64,000 nucleotides of DNA from an uncultured Bacteroides sp. (GCA_902168185.1 CABHOV010000066.1:51685-115684), one strand, 5' to 3'. Numbered from the stretch's first letter, positions 28,054 through 36,494 are shown. Notes: generated by a model from the letters alone, not told the origin. A program made the numbers and translations.

Positions 28054-28818
28054 CTATTTCCATATTTCATTTATTTCCGTCAGCACAATCGGTGTTCCAT
28101 CCGTAACAACAATAGTGTGCTCATGTTGTGCCATGAAGCCTCCTTTATTTCCAACCATTGTCCAACCGTCTTTTTGTGTTTCAGCGTATGTAGAAGTTGT
28201 CGATATAAATGTTTCGATGGCAACCACGGAGTTTTTCTTAAATCTCGTAAGATTAGATTTATCGCTATAGTTGGCTATATCACTTGGTTCTTCATGAAGT
28301 GCTCGTCCTATTCCATGACCCGTCAGATTCTTAATCACTTTATAGCCTCTTCTTTTAGCCTCAGTTTCTATTAGAAAACCTATATCAGAGATACGTATAC
28401 CACCTTTTATATTATGAATAGCTCTGTGTAAAATCTGCTTTGATGCGTCAACAAGTTTTTGATGGTTATTTATATCTGCACCAAGAACAAATGACCCACC
28501 ATTGTCTGACCAAAAGCCATCTAATTCCGCCGAGACATCAATGTTAATTAAATCTCCATCTTGAAGTACCTTCTTATCGGAAGGTATACCATGACAAAAT
28601 TCATTATTTATACTTATACATGTCCATCCCGGAAAACCATACGTTAAATAAGGTGCTGATTTTGCTCCTAAATCATTAAGGAGTCGTCCACCATACTCAT
28701 CCAACTCCTTTGTTGTCATGCCAGGTTGTGCATACTTTCTCATCTCCTTCAACGTCAATGCAACAGCTTCGCTTATCTTTTGCATTCCAACCAATTCAGA
28801 ATGTTTTGTTATTGACAT
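28054..28818 (-). CDS. map: Type I methionine aminopeptidase
   Basis: A 254-residue enzyme that removes the initiator Met from nascent proteins. All dinuclear-metal ligands are present: Asp in INIDVSAELDGFWSDNG (two), His in LTGHGIGRALHEEP, Glu in VVAIETFI and Glu in QHEHTIVV; the substrate His is in NEFCHGIP. Length fits type Ia. Bacteroidota usually keep map near the ribosomal protein operon, so this isolated copy among accessory genes may be a paralogue. Confidence 0.92.
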   Translation of the reverse strand: MSITKHSELVGMQKISEAVALTLKEMRKYAQPGMTTKELDEYGGRLLNDLGAKSAPYLTYGFPGWTCISINNEFCHGIPSDKKVLQDGDLINIDVSAELDGFWSDNGGSFVLGADINNHQKLVDASKQILHRAIHNIKGGIRISDIGFLIETEAKRRGYKVIKNLTGHGIGRALHEEPSDIANYSDKSNLTRFKKNSVVAIETFISTTSTYAETQKDGWTMVGNKGGFMAQHEHTIVVTDGTPIVLTEINEIWK

Positions 28819-28882
28819 ATTCTCTTTTTTACCGTGTTATATAATTATTGAGGCCTCTTTTAGCCTTGAGTTATTGTTTGGC

Positions 28883-28946
28883 TATATTGCTATGCATGCG
28901 CAAGTCGAATTGTGATTTAATCTCAAACTTGCTAGCATAGCATATA
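28883..28946. repeat. Inverted repeat hairpin beside a small gene, degenerate attC-like
   Basis: TATATTGCTATGCATGCGCAAGT pairs, with bulges, with ACTTGCTAGCATAGCATATA across about 21 nt. It sits 4 bp downstream of the stop at 28951. The bulged arms resemble the cassette sites, but no GTT end motif is conserved. Confidence 0.5.
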
Positions 28947-28950
28947 CCTC

Positions 28951-29139
28951 TTACCGTTTTTTTTCTAACTCTTGTAATAACTTCATAGCTGCCACAGCAT
29001 TTTTTTCTGCCTGAATTCTCTCGGCTTCCGCTCTCCTGAACTGCTTGTCTGCTTCTGATTTTTGTACTAAAGCAAACATCAGCAAGAATAATATTATAAC
29101 CGTCTGAGCGACTAGTATAATAACAAATTTTCTTTTCAT
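28951..29139 (-). CDS. Small membrane-anchored coiled-coil protein
   Basis: From Met at 29139 this is 62 residues: a single membrane helix (FVIILVAQTVIILFLLMFAL) then a charged coiled coil (FRRAEAERIQAEKNAVAAM). The longer frame to 29202 would overlap the upstream membrane gene. No family assigned. It is probably co-transcribed with the gene ending at 29180. Confidence 0.6.
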   Translation of the reverse strand: MKRKFVIILVAQTVIILFLLMFALVQKSEADKQFRRAEAERIQAEKNAVAAMKLLQELEKKR

Positions 29140-29179
29140 AATGTCTGGTTTAATCTGTCCGGCATGTAGAGCCTGACCT

Positions 29180-29497
29180 TTACTTATAAAACATAATTTC
29201 ATAAGTCCGGCTTACAAAACTGGCAATACAGATAGTTAGTAACGTTACAGGAATCAAAATCGTAACGAAGTCCTTTCTTCTTAATTCTTCAATTAGCTCA
29301 AGTTTATAAATAACGATTACAGTTCCAATTGTTAAAATTAATCCTATCAAAGTAGAGAGCCCAAGAAACAGAATTGGTGATGTTAAACCGAGGACTGATT
29401 TTAACTCAATTGCAAACCAAATGATACTTGGCATGAGAAGAACGTAAAACAGAATGTAAATCTTAGGCCCGTTTTGGTCCGGCTTGTTTGTCTCCAA
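29180..29497 (-). CDS. Small three-helix membrane protein, unknown
   Basis: A 105-residue protein with three or four hydrophobic segments (YILFYVLLMPSIIWFAI, SPILFLGLSTLIGLILTIG, FVTILIPVTLLTICIASFV). Nothing identifies a family. It lies 40 bp upstream of the coiled-coil membrane gene, on the same strand. Confidence 0.55.
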   Translation of the reverse strand: METNKPDQNGPKIYILFYVLLMPSIIWFAIELKSVLGLTSPILFLGLSTLIGLILTIGTVIVIYKLELIEELRRKDFVTILIPVTLLTICIASFVSRTYEIMFYK

Positions 29498-29693
29498 TTA
29501 CTAAAAGTTCTGAAAAAACTTCTATGATGTCAAGAATACTCATTGTTTAGATTAACAGCTATGCAAGGTTATATCGCGTGACGTATCACTTTAGCTTTGA
29601 AGATTTCAATATAAAAAGAAAATCGCTTCCGCTATATTTTGACATAAGCATTTTACAAGAACCGTGTATATAGGTTTTCCTAAACTACCTGAC

Positions 29694-30248
29694 TTAAAAT
29701 TGCAATGGTGGTCCAACTACTTTCATGTCGTGGTCAGCAAATATTTTAGCCCCTTGTTCGGGTGTTGGTGGAGATGTTATATTGCTTAATGCCCTAAAAT
29801 AATCTTCCATTTTTCCTGATGGCTGAAAAAGGAAAAACATTTTTCCGTTTTCTGTTAGCTGCGCAAAAGCATGAGGAACTGCTCGTGGTAAAAAAATAGT
29901 GTCGCCAGCTTTTAAAGTATGCTTGTCGTTACCAACTTGAAAAAGAAACTGCCCTTGAACGATAAAAAATATTTCGTCTTGATGCGAATGAACATGTAAA
30001 GGTGGCCCACCTTTTTCATTTCCAGTATATTCAAAAACAGTCAAATCTCCGTTTGTGTCCTTTTGTGAAACCTTGATGTCGTTAGGGTTTTTGCCGCCAA
30101 TTAACGTTTTCTCGTTAAATCTACTTTCTGATGCTTTTACTACAAAGCCTCTGTTTGTTCGCTTTGTTTCTTGTGCATGAACATTTTGTCCAATCAAAAG
30201 GGCGGGTATGGCCGCTGCCGTTGTTGATAAAAATTTCTTTCTTTTCAT
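29694..30248 (-). CDS. Exported cupin-domain protein
   Basis: A 184-residue protein with an N-terminal export signal (KKFLSTTAAAIPALLIGQ). The single cupin has its first motif in GGPPLHVHSHQDEIFFIVQG and the second in KAGDTIFLPRAVPHAFAQL; these histidines and Glu bind a metal. Relatives are annotated quercetin dioxygenase-like, which is not a safe substrate assignment. The AraC regulator gene ending at 30323 lies just upstream on the same strand and may regulate it. Confidence 0.82.
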   Translation of the reverse strand: MKRKKFLSTTAAAIPALLIGQNVHAQETKRTNRGFVVKASESRFNEKTLIGGKNPNDIKVSQKDTNGDLTVFEYTGNEKGGPPLHVHSHQDEIFFIVQGQFLFQVGNDKHTLKAGDTIFLPRAVPHAFAQLTENGKMFFLFQPSGKMEDYFRALSNITSPPTPEQGAKIFADHDMKVVGPPLQF

Positions 30249-30322
30249 TGTTGTATTTGTTTAAATTATAAAAACAAATATCAATGAAGTAGAAAGTGCT
30301 TTGGTGGTATAAAAGCGACATT

Positions 30323-31150
30323 TTAGTAGGTGTCATATTCCCCTAATAGTCCTTCAGGCGATTCAAGGTCATGAAATTCGGTAGGCAATTTTTGAGTAAA
30401 TTTTTGATATTCTTTTGAAAGATGTTGGTAATCGTAATACCCACAATTAATCGCTATTGTAAGCCAATCCAAATGCGGAAACTTATTTTTCATTCTAAAA
30501 GCTTTTTCAAAACGAACAACTTTACTGAAATACCTGGGCGACACTCCCATACGTTCTATAAATTTTCTTTCATATTGCCTTAAACTTAAACATGATTCTT
30601 TTGCAAGCCATTCAACATTTAATATTTTATCTGCTTTCAAAATCAAATTGTTTACATAGTCTAACCTGTGAAATTCTTTTACTCCTTTATTTATTTGTTT
30701 CAATAAAAATGATTCTACCACTACAACCATTGCTTTAAAATTGGTTGCATCGTTTAATTTATCGTTTACCTCTTTAATTTCCTTTGCAAAAATAGTTTCA
30801 GCATCAAAGTAGCAATTGTTTAGTTGCTGAGAAGGAATACCCGTTAAACGATACAATCCGCTTGGGCTAAAAACAACTTGAAATACCAAAAAATCTTTGC
30901 CCACAAATCTATTAGTAACTTCACTTTGTTGTCCAATTAAAACAGTATTCAAGTTTTTAATTTTTGCCCCATTGTTCACATACTCAACTGTTTCTGTATC
31001 TCGTGGGTAAAAGCTTAAGCAGTGCTCTGGTCTTGGTGGGTATGGCTTGAAAGGAATTTTTGTGATATCGTTAAACACAAAATGCACTACCCTGTACACC
31101 CTAACAAATTCAGTCAAATTGAGGCTTGGAGTAAATTCGGAAAGTACCAT
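30323..31150 (-). CDS. AraC-family transcriptional regulator
   Basis: A 275-residue regulator. The N-terminal region (FVRVYRVVHFVFND, PRPEHCLSFYPRDTET) is the AraC-linked sensing domain frequent in Bacteroidota. The C-terminal HTH includes VEWLAKESCLSLRQYERKF, MGVSPRYFSKVVRFEKAF and CGYYDYQHLSKEYQKF. It lies 74 bp upstream of the cupin gene on the same strand. Confidence 0.87.
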   Translation of the reverse strand: MVLSEFTPSLNLTEFVRVYRVVHFVFNDITKIPFKPYPPRPEHCLSFYPRDTETVEYVNNGAKIKNLNTVLIGQQSEVTNRFVGKDFLVFQVVFSPSGLYRLTGIPSQQLNNCYFDAETIFAKEIKEVNDKLNDATNFKAMVVVVESFLLKQINKGVKEFHRLDYVNNLILKADKILNVEWLAKESCLSLRQYERKFIERMGVSPRYFSKVVRFEKAFRMKNKFPHLDWLTIAINCGYYDYQHLSKEYQKFTQKLPTEFHDLESPEGLLGEYDTY

Positions 31151-31155
31151 AACAA

Positions 31156-31461
31156 TTAATACTTGTTGTTAATAGGTGGCTGTTGGATGTTGATGATTTG
31201 TCCCTCGCCAAATTTTTCATTAGCGAGATTAATGGCCGTCCAGCTTTTGTCGTCTGTCTTTGGATCCTCAAAGCCACTAAATATGTGTAGCTCGATAGAG
31301 TCCCAACGAGAATGATCAGGGTTCTCTGGCAAAGCTGTAGTAAATTGCCTAATGAAAAATTCAATTTTCAGCCAAGCCATTTCAATTCCCTTTTCCCTAA
31401 CAGCTTGTCCAATTCTGGAGTCAGGCAACGAGTATTGAATGAATGTTTCTTGGTTGTCCAT
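31156..31461 (-). CDS. Cassette gene: small protein of unknown function
   Basis: From the ATG at 31461 it has 101 residues; the TTG at 31476 would leave only a 10-nt leader. The protein is cytosolic, with IGQAVREKGIEMAWLKIEFF and a C-terminal GEGQIINIQQPPINN. No family recognised. Its leader begins at the cassette boundary 31486/31487 and carries GGACA at 31464-31468. The inverted copy expected after its stop is not seen; the AraC gene starts 5 bp further on. Confidence 0.6.
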   Translation of the reverse strand: MDNQETFIQYSLPDSRIGQAVREKGIEMAWLKIEFFIRQFTTALPENPDHSRWDSIELHIFSGFEDPKTDDKSWTAINLANEKFGEGQIINIQQPPINNKY

Positions 31462-31482
31462 CTTGTCCGATTGCAATGACCG

Positions 31483-31604
31483 CTAACGGTTGTATATAAA
31501 GCGTATGCGGCTTGAGAGCACATCACGTTCTGCCATTGGGAAATGAAGTTACTTGCACAAAAGTAGATATCAAACGCATCCGCATATGATTTATATACCG
31601 TGTT
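31483..31604. repeat. attC-like recombination-site hairpin
   Basis: The left arm AACGGTTGTATATAAAGCG plus TATGCGG (31485-31510) pairs with CCGCATATGATTTATATACC plus GTGTT (31580-31605), with mismatched bulges. The loop is about 70 nt. It separates the genes ending at 31156 and 31623. Confidence 0.75.
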
Positions 31605-31622
31605 GTAAGCAGTTGGGCTTCG

Positions 31623-32066
31623 TCACCGACCTTTAATGTCAGTCGTCAAATATTCTATTTCGTCAAACTTGAATACTTTTGCATGGTCAGGTTTGTCTTC
31701 CATTTGTCCCAGTTCGTATTCTTGAGGTATTCCCTTGTCGATATAGAATCGTCCGGTAAGTTTTACGTATCTGTTCTTAATAAAATGTTCTCTATTCCAA
31801 TGCTGCCCTGGTTGAGCCGCCTCAATGAAAAAAAATTCCTTATCACCGTGTTCAGTAACTGGATTTGTTTTGTAATGCGTTGTGTCAATGAAATCGGCAC
31901 AATTACACATCCAATCGACACGTGTCGCGATTATAGTCTCCATTTTGTCGGAAAGAAAGAATGGTCTGTCAAGGGGTGTTACTGTCGAATGGTAATACAG
32001 GACTCCAATCAACAGTCCTATGGTCCCGAAGAATAAACTTACTACTAAACGGACTTTACGTTTCAT
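31623..32066 (-). CDS. Cassette gene: membrane-anchored protein of unknown function
   Basis: A 147-residue protein with an N-terminal anchor (LVVSLFFGTIGLLIGVLYY) and a periplasmic domain containing CNCADF and an OB-like stretch (NRYVKLTGRFYIDKGIPQEY). Unit boundaries are 31487 and 32111. The first 20 bases of the unit (minus strand TTGTAAGCAATTGGGCTTC) recur inverted right after the stop, with one mismatch. GGACA lies 20 nt inside the boundary. Confidence 0.68.
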   Translation of the reverse strand: MKRKVRLVVSLFFGTIGLLIGVLYYHSTVTPLDRPFFLSDKMETIIATRVDWMCNCADFIDTTHYKTNPVTEHGDKEFFFIEAAQPGQHWNREHFIKNRYVKLTGRFYIDKGIPQEYELGQMEDKPDHAKVFKFDEIEYLTTDIKGR

Positions 32067-32106
32067 TTTGTTGTCTTTGTAATCATTGTCCAGAAGCCCA
32101 ATTGCT

Positions 32107-32230
32107 TACAACGTTTGTGCATAAGCAGTGGCGGGAGTTCGAAGCGCGTCACTGTCCCACAACACAAACGCATTTTGAAAAACTAAACTACAAATTTACA
32201 CTGAACCCCGCCATTGATTATGCACTTTGT
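32107..32230. repeat. attC-like hairpin, first part, interrupted by a group II intron
   Basis: ACAACGTTTGTGCATAAGCAGTGGCGGG (32109-32135) pairs with CCCGCCATTGATTATGCACTTTGT (32207-32230), which continues as TGGCGG at 34091. Removing the intron restores the stem. The site separates the cassette genes at 31623 and 34100. Confidence 0.78.
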
Positions 32231-34090
32231 GTGCGCCCAGCATGGGCAAAGGTATCGAAGATACCGTGAATATTCCAGAGAGTGCAAGTCTCTCACAGGC
32301 GAGTTGGTGAAGCCTGTTAGTAAGTCGCAAGGTGGTTTGCTGCGAGGCATGCACTGAAGGAAGCGAGACTACAAACTCCGGTACTGACGAACAGGAACGG
32401 TATACTGAGGCTGGCGAAAGAGGATAAGTGAGCACAACTTCACAAGGTCCGTAACCAACAATCTTTTATCAGTAGATACCGCAGGAATCGGAAGAAGGAA
32501 TATGCCCTTACCTGGGGAGGTCTCTGTGCCACGTGTTGGTATAGGAGAAGTCAGCAGAAGTCATAGTAGTTGATCGTAACGAGCCGATGGAAAGATCGGA
32601 GGTCTCACAAATCAATGAAGGACTGAACATGAAGTTGTTCCAAATGCTGTAAGGAGGTTAGCAATGCTAAAGGGAGTATCCGAGTTGCTGACTAGCCTAC
32701 GATAAGCGGAACAGAGAAGCAAAATCGTACACGATGATTGAGAGGATTGTAAGCCGACAGAACATGAACAGAGCAATCAAACAGGTTGTATCGAACCACG
32801 GTTCGGCAGGTGTAGACGGTATGTCTGTAAAGGCATTACCGATATACTTGAAAACAAACTGGAATGATATAGCTACTGCTATATATACCGGTCGTTACTT
32901 TCCACAAGCCATCTTAGGGATTGAAATCTCTAAGGAGAACGGGAAGAAACGTCTCTTAGGCATCCCTACCGTTGTCGATCGAGTGTTGCAACAAGCCGCT
33001 CATCAAGTTATCTATCCACGGTTCGAGCTGGATTTTAAAGAACACAGCTATGGCTTCCGTCCACATCGAAACACTCACCAAGCTATACACCAAGCACAGA
33101 AGAATATTCAGGAAGGCTATACCTATATAGTAGATATAGACCTGAAAAGCTTCTTCGATGAAGTGGATCATACCATTCTTCTACAGCTGCTGTATACCAA
33201 GGTGACATGCCCCATCACCTTACGACTTGTTCGTAAATGGTTAACTGCACCCATTGAAATAGAGGGAAAGTTAATCAAGCGCACAAAAGGGGTTCCGCAA
33301 GGAAGCCCGCTAAGTCCATTGCTGTCTAACATCGTGTTACATGAGCTGGATAAAGAGTTGGAGAAGCGAAAGCATCATTATGTTCGCTATGCTGATGACT
33401 TTAGTATATATACTAAAAGTAAGAAAGCAGCACGCAGAGTAGGCAACAGTATCTTTTTGTTCTTAAAGAACAAACTGAAACTTCCTATTAACCGTGAGAA
33501 GAGCGGTATACGAAGGCCCGTGCAATTTCAATTACTCGGACATCAATTTGTATCCACCTATAAGAAGGGCGATAAAGGCAAGTATCAGGTGGTGGTGGTC
33601 GATAAGAAGTGGAGGGCGCTGAAACAAGAACTAAAACGGATAACGAAGAAAACAACACCGCTTTCCTTTGATGAGCGTATAGCCCAACTAAAAGAAATTC
33701 AGTGCGGATGGATTAACTACTTCCGCATGGCGAGTATACAAACCAAACTGAAAGAACTTGATAGTTGGCTGCGCAACCGATTAAGGTATTGCATTTGGGA
33801 AGACTGGAAGAAGCCCGAACGGAAAAGAAAGAACCTGATTCGTTTAGGTATTCACAATGGTCAGGCATATGCATGGAGCCGAACGCGCATGGGTGGATGG
33901 ACTGTAGCCCAAAGCCCTATACTCGTAACAACGATAACAATCGAAAGGCTTGCCAAGAGGGGGTATGAATCCATGCTATCCTACTACGAAAAAGTATCTC
34001 CACAACTTAATGAACCGCTGTATACGAGGCCCGTACGTACAGTGGTGTGAGAGCCTCCCCCCGCTAAATTAGTGGGGCGGGCTACTCGAT
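32231..34090 (+). mobile_element. Group IIC intron inserted in an attC-like site
   Basis: The intron is 1860 bp, begins GTGCG and ends in CTACTCGAT, the expected boundaries. Domain V is readable at about 34012-34046 (ACCGCTGTA against TACAGTGGT), and domain VI at 34051-34090. Class C is inferred from the intron length and from the encoded RT, which resembles GsI-IIC. The 5' exon ends CTTTGT and the 3' exon starts TGGCGG. The intron is antisense to the cassette genes. Both orientation and the TTGT|T target are those I recall for IIC-attC introns in integrons. The 5' domains fill 32231-32733 without other genes. Confidence 0.9.
32734..34050 (+). CDS. ltrA: Group II intron reverse transcriptase/maturase
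   Basis: A 438-residue RT plus maturase without an endonuclease domain, as in class C. RT blocks are visible: GSAGVDGMSV, LLGIPTVVDRVLQQA, SYGFRPHRNTHQAIHQAQ, VDIDLKSFFDEVDH, PQGSPLSPLLSNIVL, and the catalytic YADD (residues 219-222). The maturase region includes CGWINYFRMA and GGWTVAQSP. It supports intron splicing and target-primed insertion. The frame runs on through domain V for about 13 codons, so the true C-terminus is probably the annotated stop, but the tail may not be functional. Confidence 0.93.
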   Translation: MIERIVSRQNMNRAIKQVVSNHGSAGVDGMSVKALPIYLKTNWNDIATAIYTGRYFPQAILGIEISKENGKKRLLGIPTVVDRVLQQAAHQVIYPRFELDFKEHSYGFRPHRNTHQAIHQAQKNIQEGYTYIVDIDLKSFFDEVDHTILLQLLYTKVTCPITLRLVRKWLTAPIEIEGKLIKRTKGVPQGSPLSPLLSNIVLHELDKELEKRKHHYVRYADDFSIYTKSKKAARRVGNSIFLFLKNKLKLPINREKSGIRRPVQFQLLGHQFVSTYKKGDKGKYQVVVVDKKWRALKQELKRITKKTTPLSFDERIAQLKEIQCGWINYFRMASIQTKLKELDSWLRNRLRYCIWEDWKKPERKRKNLIRLGIHNGQAYAWSRTRMGGWTVAQSPILVTTITIERLAKRGYESMLSYYEKVSPQLNEPLYTRPVRTVV

Positions 34091-34099
34091 TGGCGGTAG

Positions 34100-34415
34100 T
34101 TATTTTTGTTTCACCAATTCTCCGTCTTTGTAAAATTGTCTCTGAGCCGTCCTCTTTGTGCATAGTCCACTTGCCGTCATACTTGTCATTCTTAAAACTT
34201 CCTACTCCTCTCACGTTTCCATTTGGATACCAATAAGTATGTGTCCCAGTCCGCTTACCTTCATCAAAACTTCCTTCTCTTGCTTTTTGTCCGTTCTCGT
34301 GCCAGTAAGTCCAAAGTCCGTTTTCCTTTTTGTTCTTAATCTCACCTTGTCCTGAAAGTTGTCCGTTTAGGTAGTAACTTTTCTTCTGCCCGTCAGTGAT
34401 TGGTTTGAAAGTCAA
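34100..34415 (-). pseudogene. Cassette gene: YwqK/MORN-repeat protein, frameshifted near its end
   Basis: About 105 residues of MORN-type repeats: GLWTYWHENGQKAREGSFDE, GTHTYWYPNGNVRGVGSF and DGKWTMHKEDGSET. After that the frame is lost. The next frame gives FYKDGELVKQK and a stop at 34100-34102, which is the natural MORN end; one surplus base near 34133-34136 explains it. Read without the shift, the frame runs into the intron to 33984. The unit starts at 34464, and its first 20 bases recur inverted at 34091-34110, directly after the intron. Confidence 0.68.
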
Positions 34416-34462
34416 AAGTTTTGCTCGTGTAAGTCTACACTGTCCAAAAAATAATTACCGCC

Positions 34463-34502
34463 AACATTCCAATATAAGAATATCATTACCTATATAAGCA
34501 TT
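34463..34502. repeat. Short attC-like hairpin with compensatory changes
   Basis: AACATTCCAATATAAGAAT, loop ATC, then ATTACCTATATAAGC. It is nearly identical to 38006-38045. The base pair next to the loop is T-A here and C-G there, a compensatory change that supports a folded structure. Confidence 0.65.
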
Positions 34503-34572
34503 TGTAAACGAATATATCCGTTTACAAACAAATCGTAAAGAGGGTAAGCAGGAGCGCCATAGAAACCTCATG
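34503..34572. repeat. Probable emptied mini-cassette
   Basis: TTTGTAAACG (34501-34510) and CGTTTACAAA lie only 7 nt apart. In full units these two inverted ends flank a gene, so this may be a unit whose gene was deleted, or just a palindrome. The stretch to the MITE at 34573 holds nothing else. Confidence 0.35.
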
Positions 34573-34768
34573 CCCTTGTTGGTGTTCTTCACCAAACAAC
34601 ACACATTATACCCAACACTGAATTGAACATTTTGAGAATATCTGTTACCATAGAAAACTTAATATCCAATGAACATTTAAGTATATCTGTTACAATGGAA
34701 AACTTAATATCCATTGATCGCAGGTATATTTCGTTCACCTGCCTGTTGGTGAAGAACACCAACAAGGG
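34573..34768. repeat. MITE-like element, copy 1 (196 bp)
   Basis: The ends are inverted repeats (CCCTTGTTGGTGTTCTTCAC at the left, its complement at the right), and each end is itself a hairpin (TTGTTGGTG/CACCAACAA). The interior has a tandem duplication of about 46 bp containing AAAACTTAATATCC. No ORF is inside. Related copies are at 36600 and 39435. Confidence 0.8.
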
Positions 34769-34785
34769 CGGAGGGTGTTTATCAT

Positions 34786-35085
34786 CTAATCACCGTAAGC
34801 AATCAGACCGCTTTTATTTTTCTTGGCAATGTTAAAGAGTTTTAATAATTCCTGGACATCAGCATCGTGGTGAAGTTTTTTGTTTTGGATTGTCTGCTGC
34901 ATTTGTTCGATCAGGTCGGTGCCCCATCGAAAGGTTGAATAAACGTCAAACCTTTCGCTAATGATACCTTTTTCTTGGAGGTTCTCGAACGTTTCCTCTT
35001 CCATACCACCTGCATAGGGGAGAGGAGACGGATTTAGAGTTCTTGGTTTAGGTTGGTCGTCCGCTATGCAATATAGATTTAGCAT
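34786..35085 (-). CDS. Cassette-region small protein, unknown
   Basis: A 99-residue acidic protein with a Pro-rich start (QPKPRTLNPSPLPYAGGMEE) and a helical remainder (GTDLIEQMQQTIQNKKLHHD). It lies 17 bp downstream of the ParB/MORN gene and is probably co-transcribed with it. No family recognised; a partner or immunity role would be a guess. The MITE lies just beyond its 3' end. Confidence 0.55.
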   Translation of the reverse strand: MLNLYCIADDQPKPRTLNPSPLPYAGGMEEETFENLQEKGIISERFDVYSTFRWGTDLIEQMQQTIQNKKLHHDADVQELLKLFNIAKKNKSGLIAYGD

Positions 35086-35102
35086 GAGTGTAATATATAT
35101 AA

Positions 35103-36494
35103 CTATACCCGATTTATATATTTACCGGTGGAACTGTCCAATTCTTCAAAATTTATCAGTTTACCCTGAGCGTTGTAATTTTTCCGCTCAATCATTCTGC
35201 CATTCAGATATTTTAACTCTGCTTCTTTTTCACCGCCTCTGTAATACGCAAAGTAGGAGTAACCATCTATATTTTGTCCGTTGTTTAAGAATTGCTCCCA
35301 ACGTACTGCTCCATTTTCAAAGTATGAAACCATGTGTCCGTGATAATTTCCAAGACCATTGAATGGTTGTACAAATTGTAAGGCACCGGTATCATACCAG
35401 CTTTGCCATGTTCCGGTTCTTTTTTTGTTCTCGTAAAACTTAACTTCCTTCAATTTCCCGTTTTCATGCCACCATTTCGCTTCACCCTCTATGTGGTCGT
35501 TACTATAATGAGCCTCATGTTTTAACTGTCCGTTTTTATAGAACTCCTGAACGAAACCATTTTTAATGAATTGATGAAGTTTACTCGATGGATTTTTTAA
35601 GTACTTATCGATATATAGTTCTTTGTCGTGCCAGTTTTTCAGAATGTGCTCAACCTGCCACGGATGTAATGCATCAATCAACTCTTCAATATTGAAATCT
35701 ACTTCTTCTTGTGTCTCTGCTATATGTTGGATTTCTGCAAGTGCCGGATCTATTTTCAGGTTATGATATGCCTGAAGTTTGTGATGTCCGTCTAAAATAT
35801 AGTTTGCAGAGCCCCAGGAGTGGTCAGATATACTGCCATCCGTATTGGTGATTAACTTCTCAAGAGAACAATTAAAAATGATAGCGAAAGGTCGCTCGCC
35901 TGCTTTGATTCTTTCTTCAAAGTAAGCAACTCTTTCCGGATTCATTTCTGATTTCAGTTGTGTTGCAATGAAAGCGACTGATTGTCCATCGTAGAAGTTA
36001 TCCGTTGAGTAGTCAATTATATCAAATGTGGATTCATTATTTTGCTTTCGTATGCTAATCCAGTTTTCATACTCTTCCCTTTTGGACTCAGCTAACAAAA
36101 CGTTAACCGGATTCGAGATCATTATGTACCAGTTATTGCGATGCGTGCTCTGATAATTGTCGGACGAAGATTTGTAGTATAGTAAAGTGTTATTCTCGCT
36201 TGAGTAGAAATTTATAGAAAGGTTGCCATTCGGTAAAAGCGCCAGAAGCGGAAGTAGTATTTCTTTCAGTTCATCTGGTGAATCTGTATAGTCTTTATTG
36301 ATGTTGTCAACGATATTCTTTTTCAACGCATTTCTTTCATTCGAATCATACGGTAAAGCGCAAAGATATTTCCCGACAGAACCATGGCAATCATACCAAA
36401 CCACAGTCAATGGTTTGGTGAAACGAAAGTAACTTCCTATTTCACTGAGCCTGATGGATATTTTGTTTGTGCCGGATGAATTGGAGAATATCAT
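35103..36494 (-). CDS. ParB-like nuclease-fold domain fused to MORN repeats
   Basis: A 463-residue protein. Residues about 1-170 form an unrecognised N-terminal region. Around residues 215-255, ERPFAIIFNCS and YILDGHHKLQAYHNLKI match the ParB/sulfiredoxin-like fold with its DGHH motif. From about 305 onward there are five or six YwqK/MORN repeats (GFVQEFYKNGQLKHEA, GEAKWWHENGKLKEV). The combination suggests a nucleotide-using or regulatory protein anchored by MORN repeats, but no function is known. It is the largest gene in the cassette region. Confidence 0.72.
   Translation of the reverse strand: MIFSNSSGTNKISIRLSEIGSYFRFTKPLTVVWYDCHGSVGKYLCALPYDSNERNALKKNIVDNINKDYTDSPDELKEILLPLLALLPNGNLSINFYSSENNTLLYYKSSSDNYQSTHRNNWYIMISNPVNVLLAESKREEYENWISIRKQNNESTFDIIDYSTDNFYDGQSVAFIATQLKSEMNPERVAYFEERIKAGERPFAIIFNCSLEKLITNTDGSISDHSWGSANYILDGHHKLQAYHNLKIDPALAEIQHIAETQEEVDFNIEELIDALHPWQVEHILKNWHDKELYIDKYLKNPSSKLHQFIKNGFVQEFYKNGQLKHEAHYSNDHIEGEAKWWHENGKLKEVKFYENKKRTGTWQSWYDTGALQFVQPFNGLGNYHGHMVSYFENGAVRWEQFLNNGQNIDGYSYFAYYRGGEKEAELKYLNGRMIERKNYNAQGKLINFEELDSSTGKYINRV

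Noticed and set aside
32734..34050. The reverse transcriptase considered as a retron or diversity-generating element.
   Set aside because: It has the maturase region and lies within clear intron boundaries with domain V and VI, and there is no template repeat or msr/msd.
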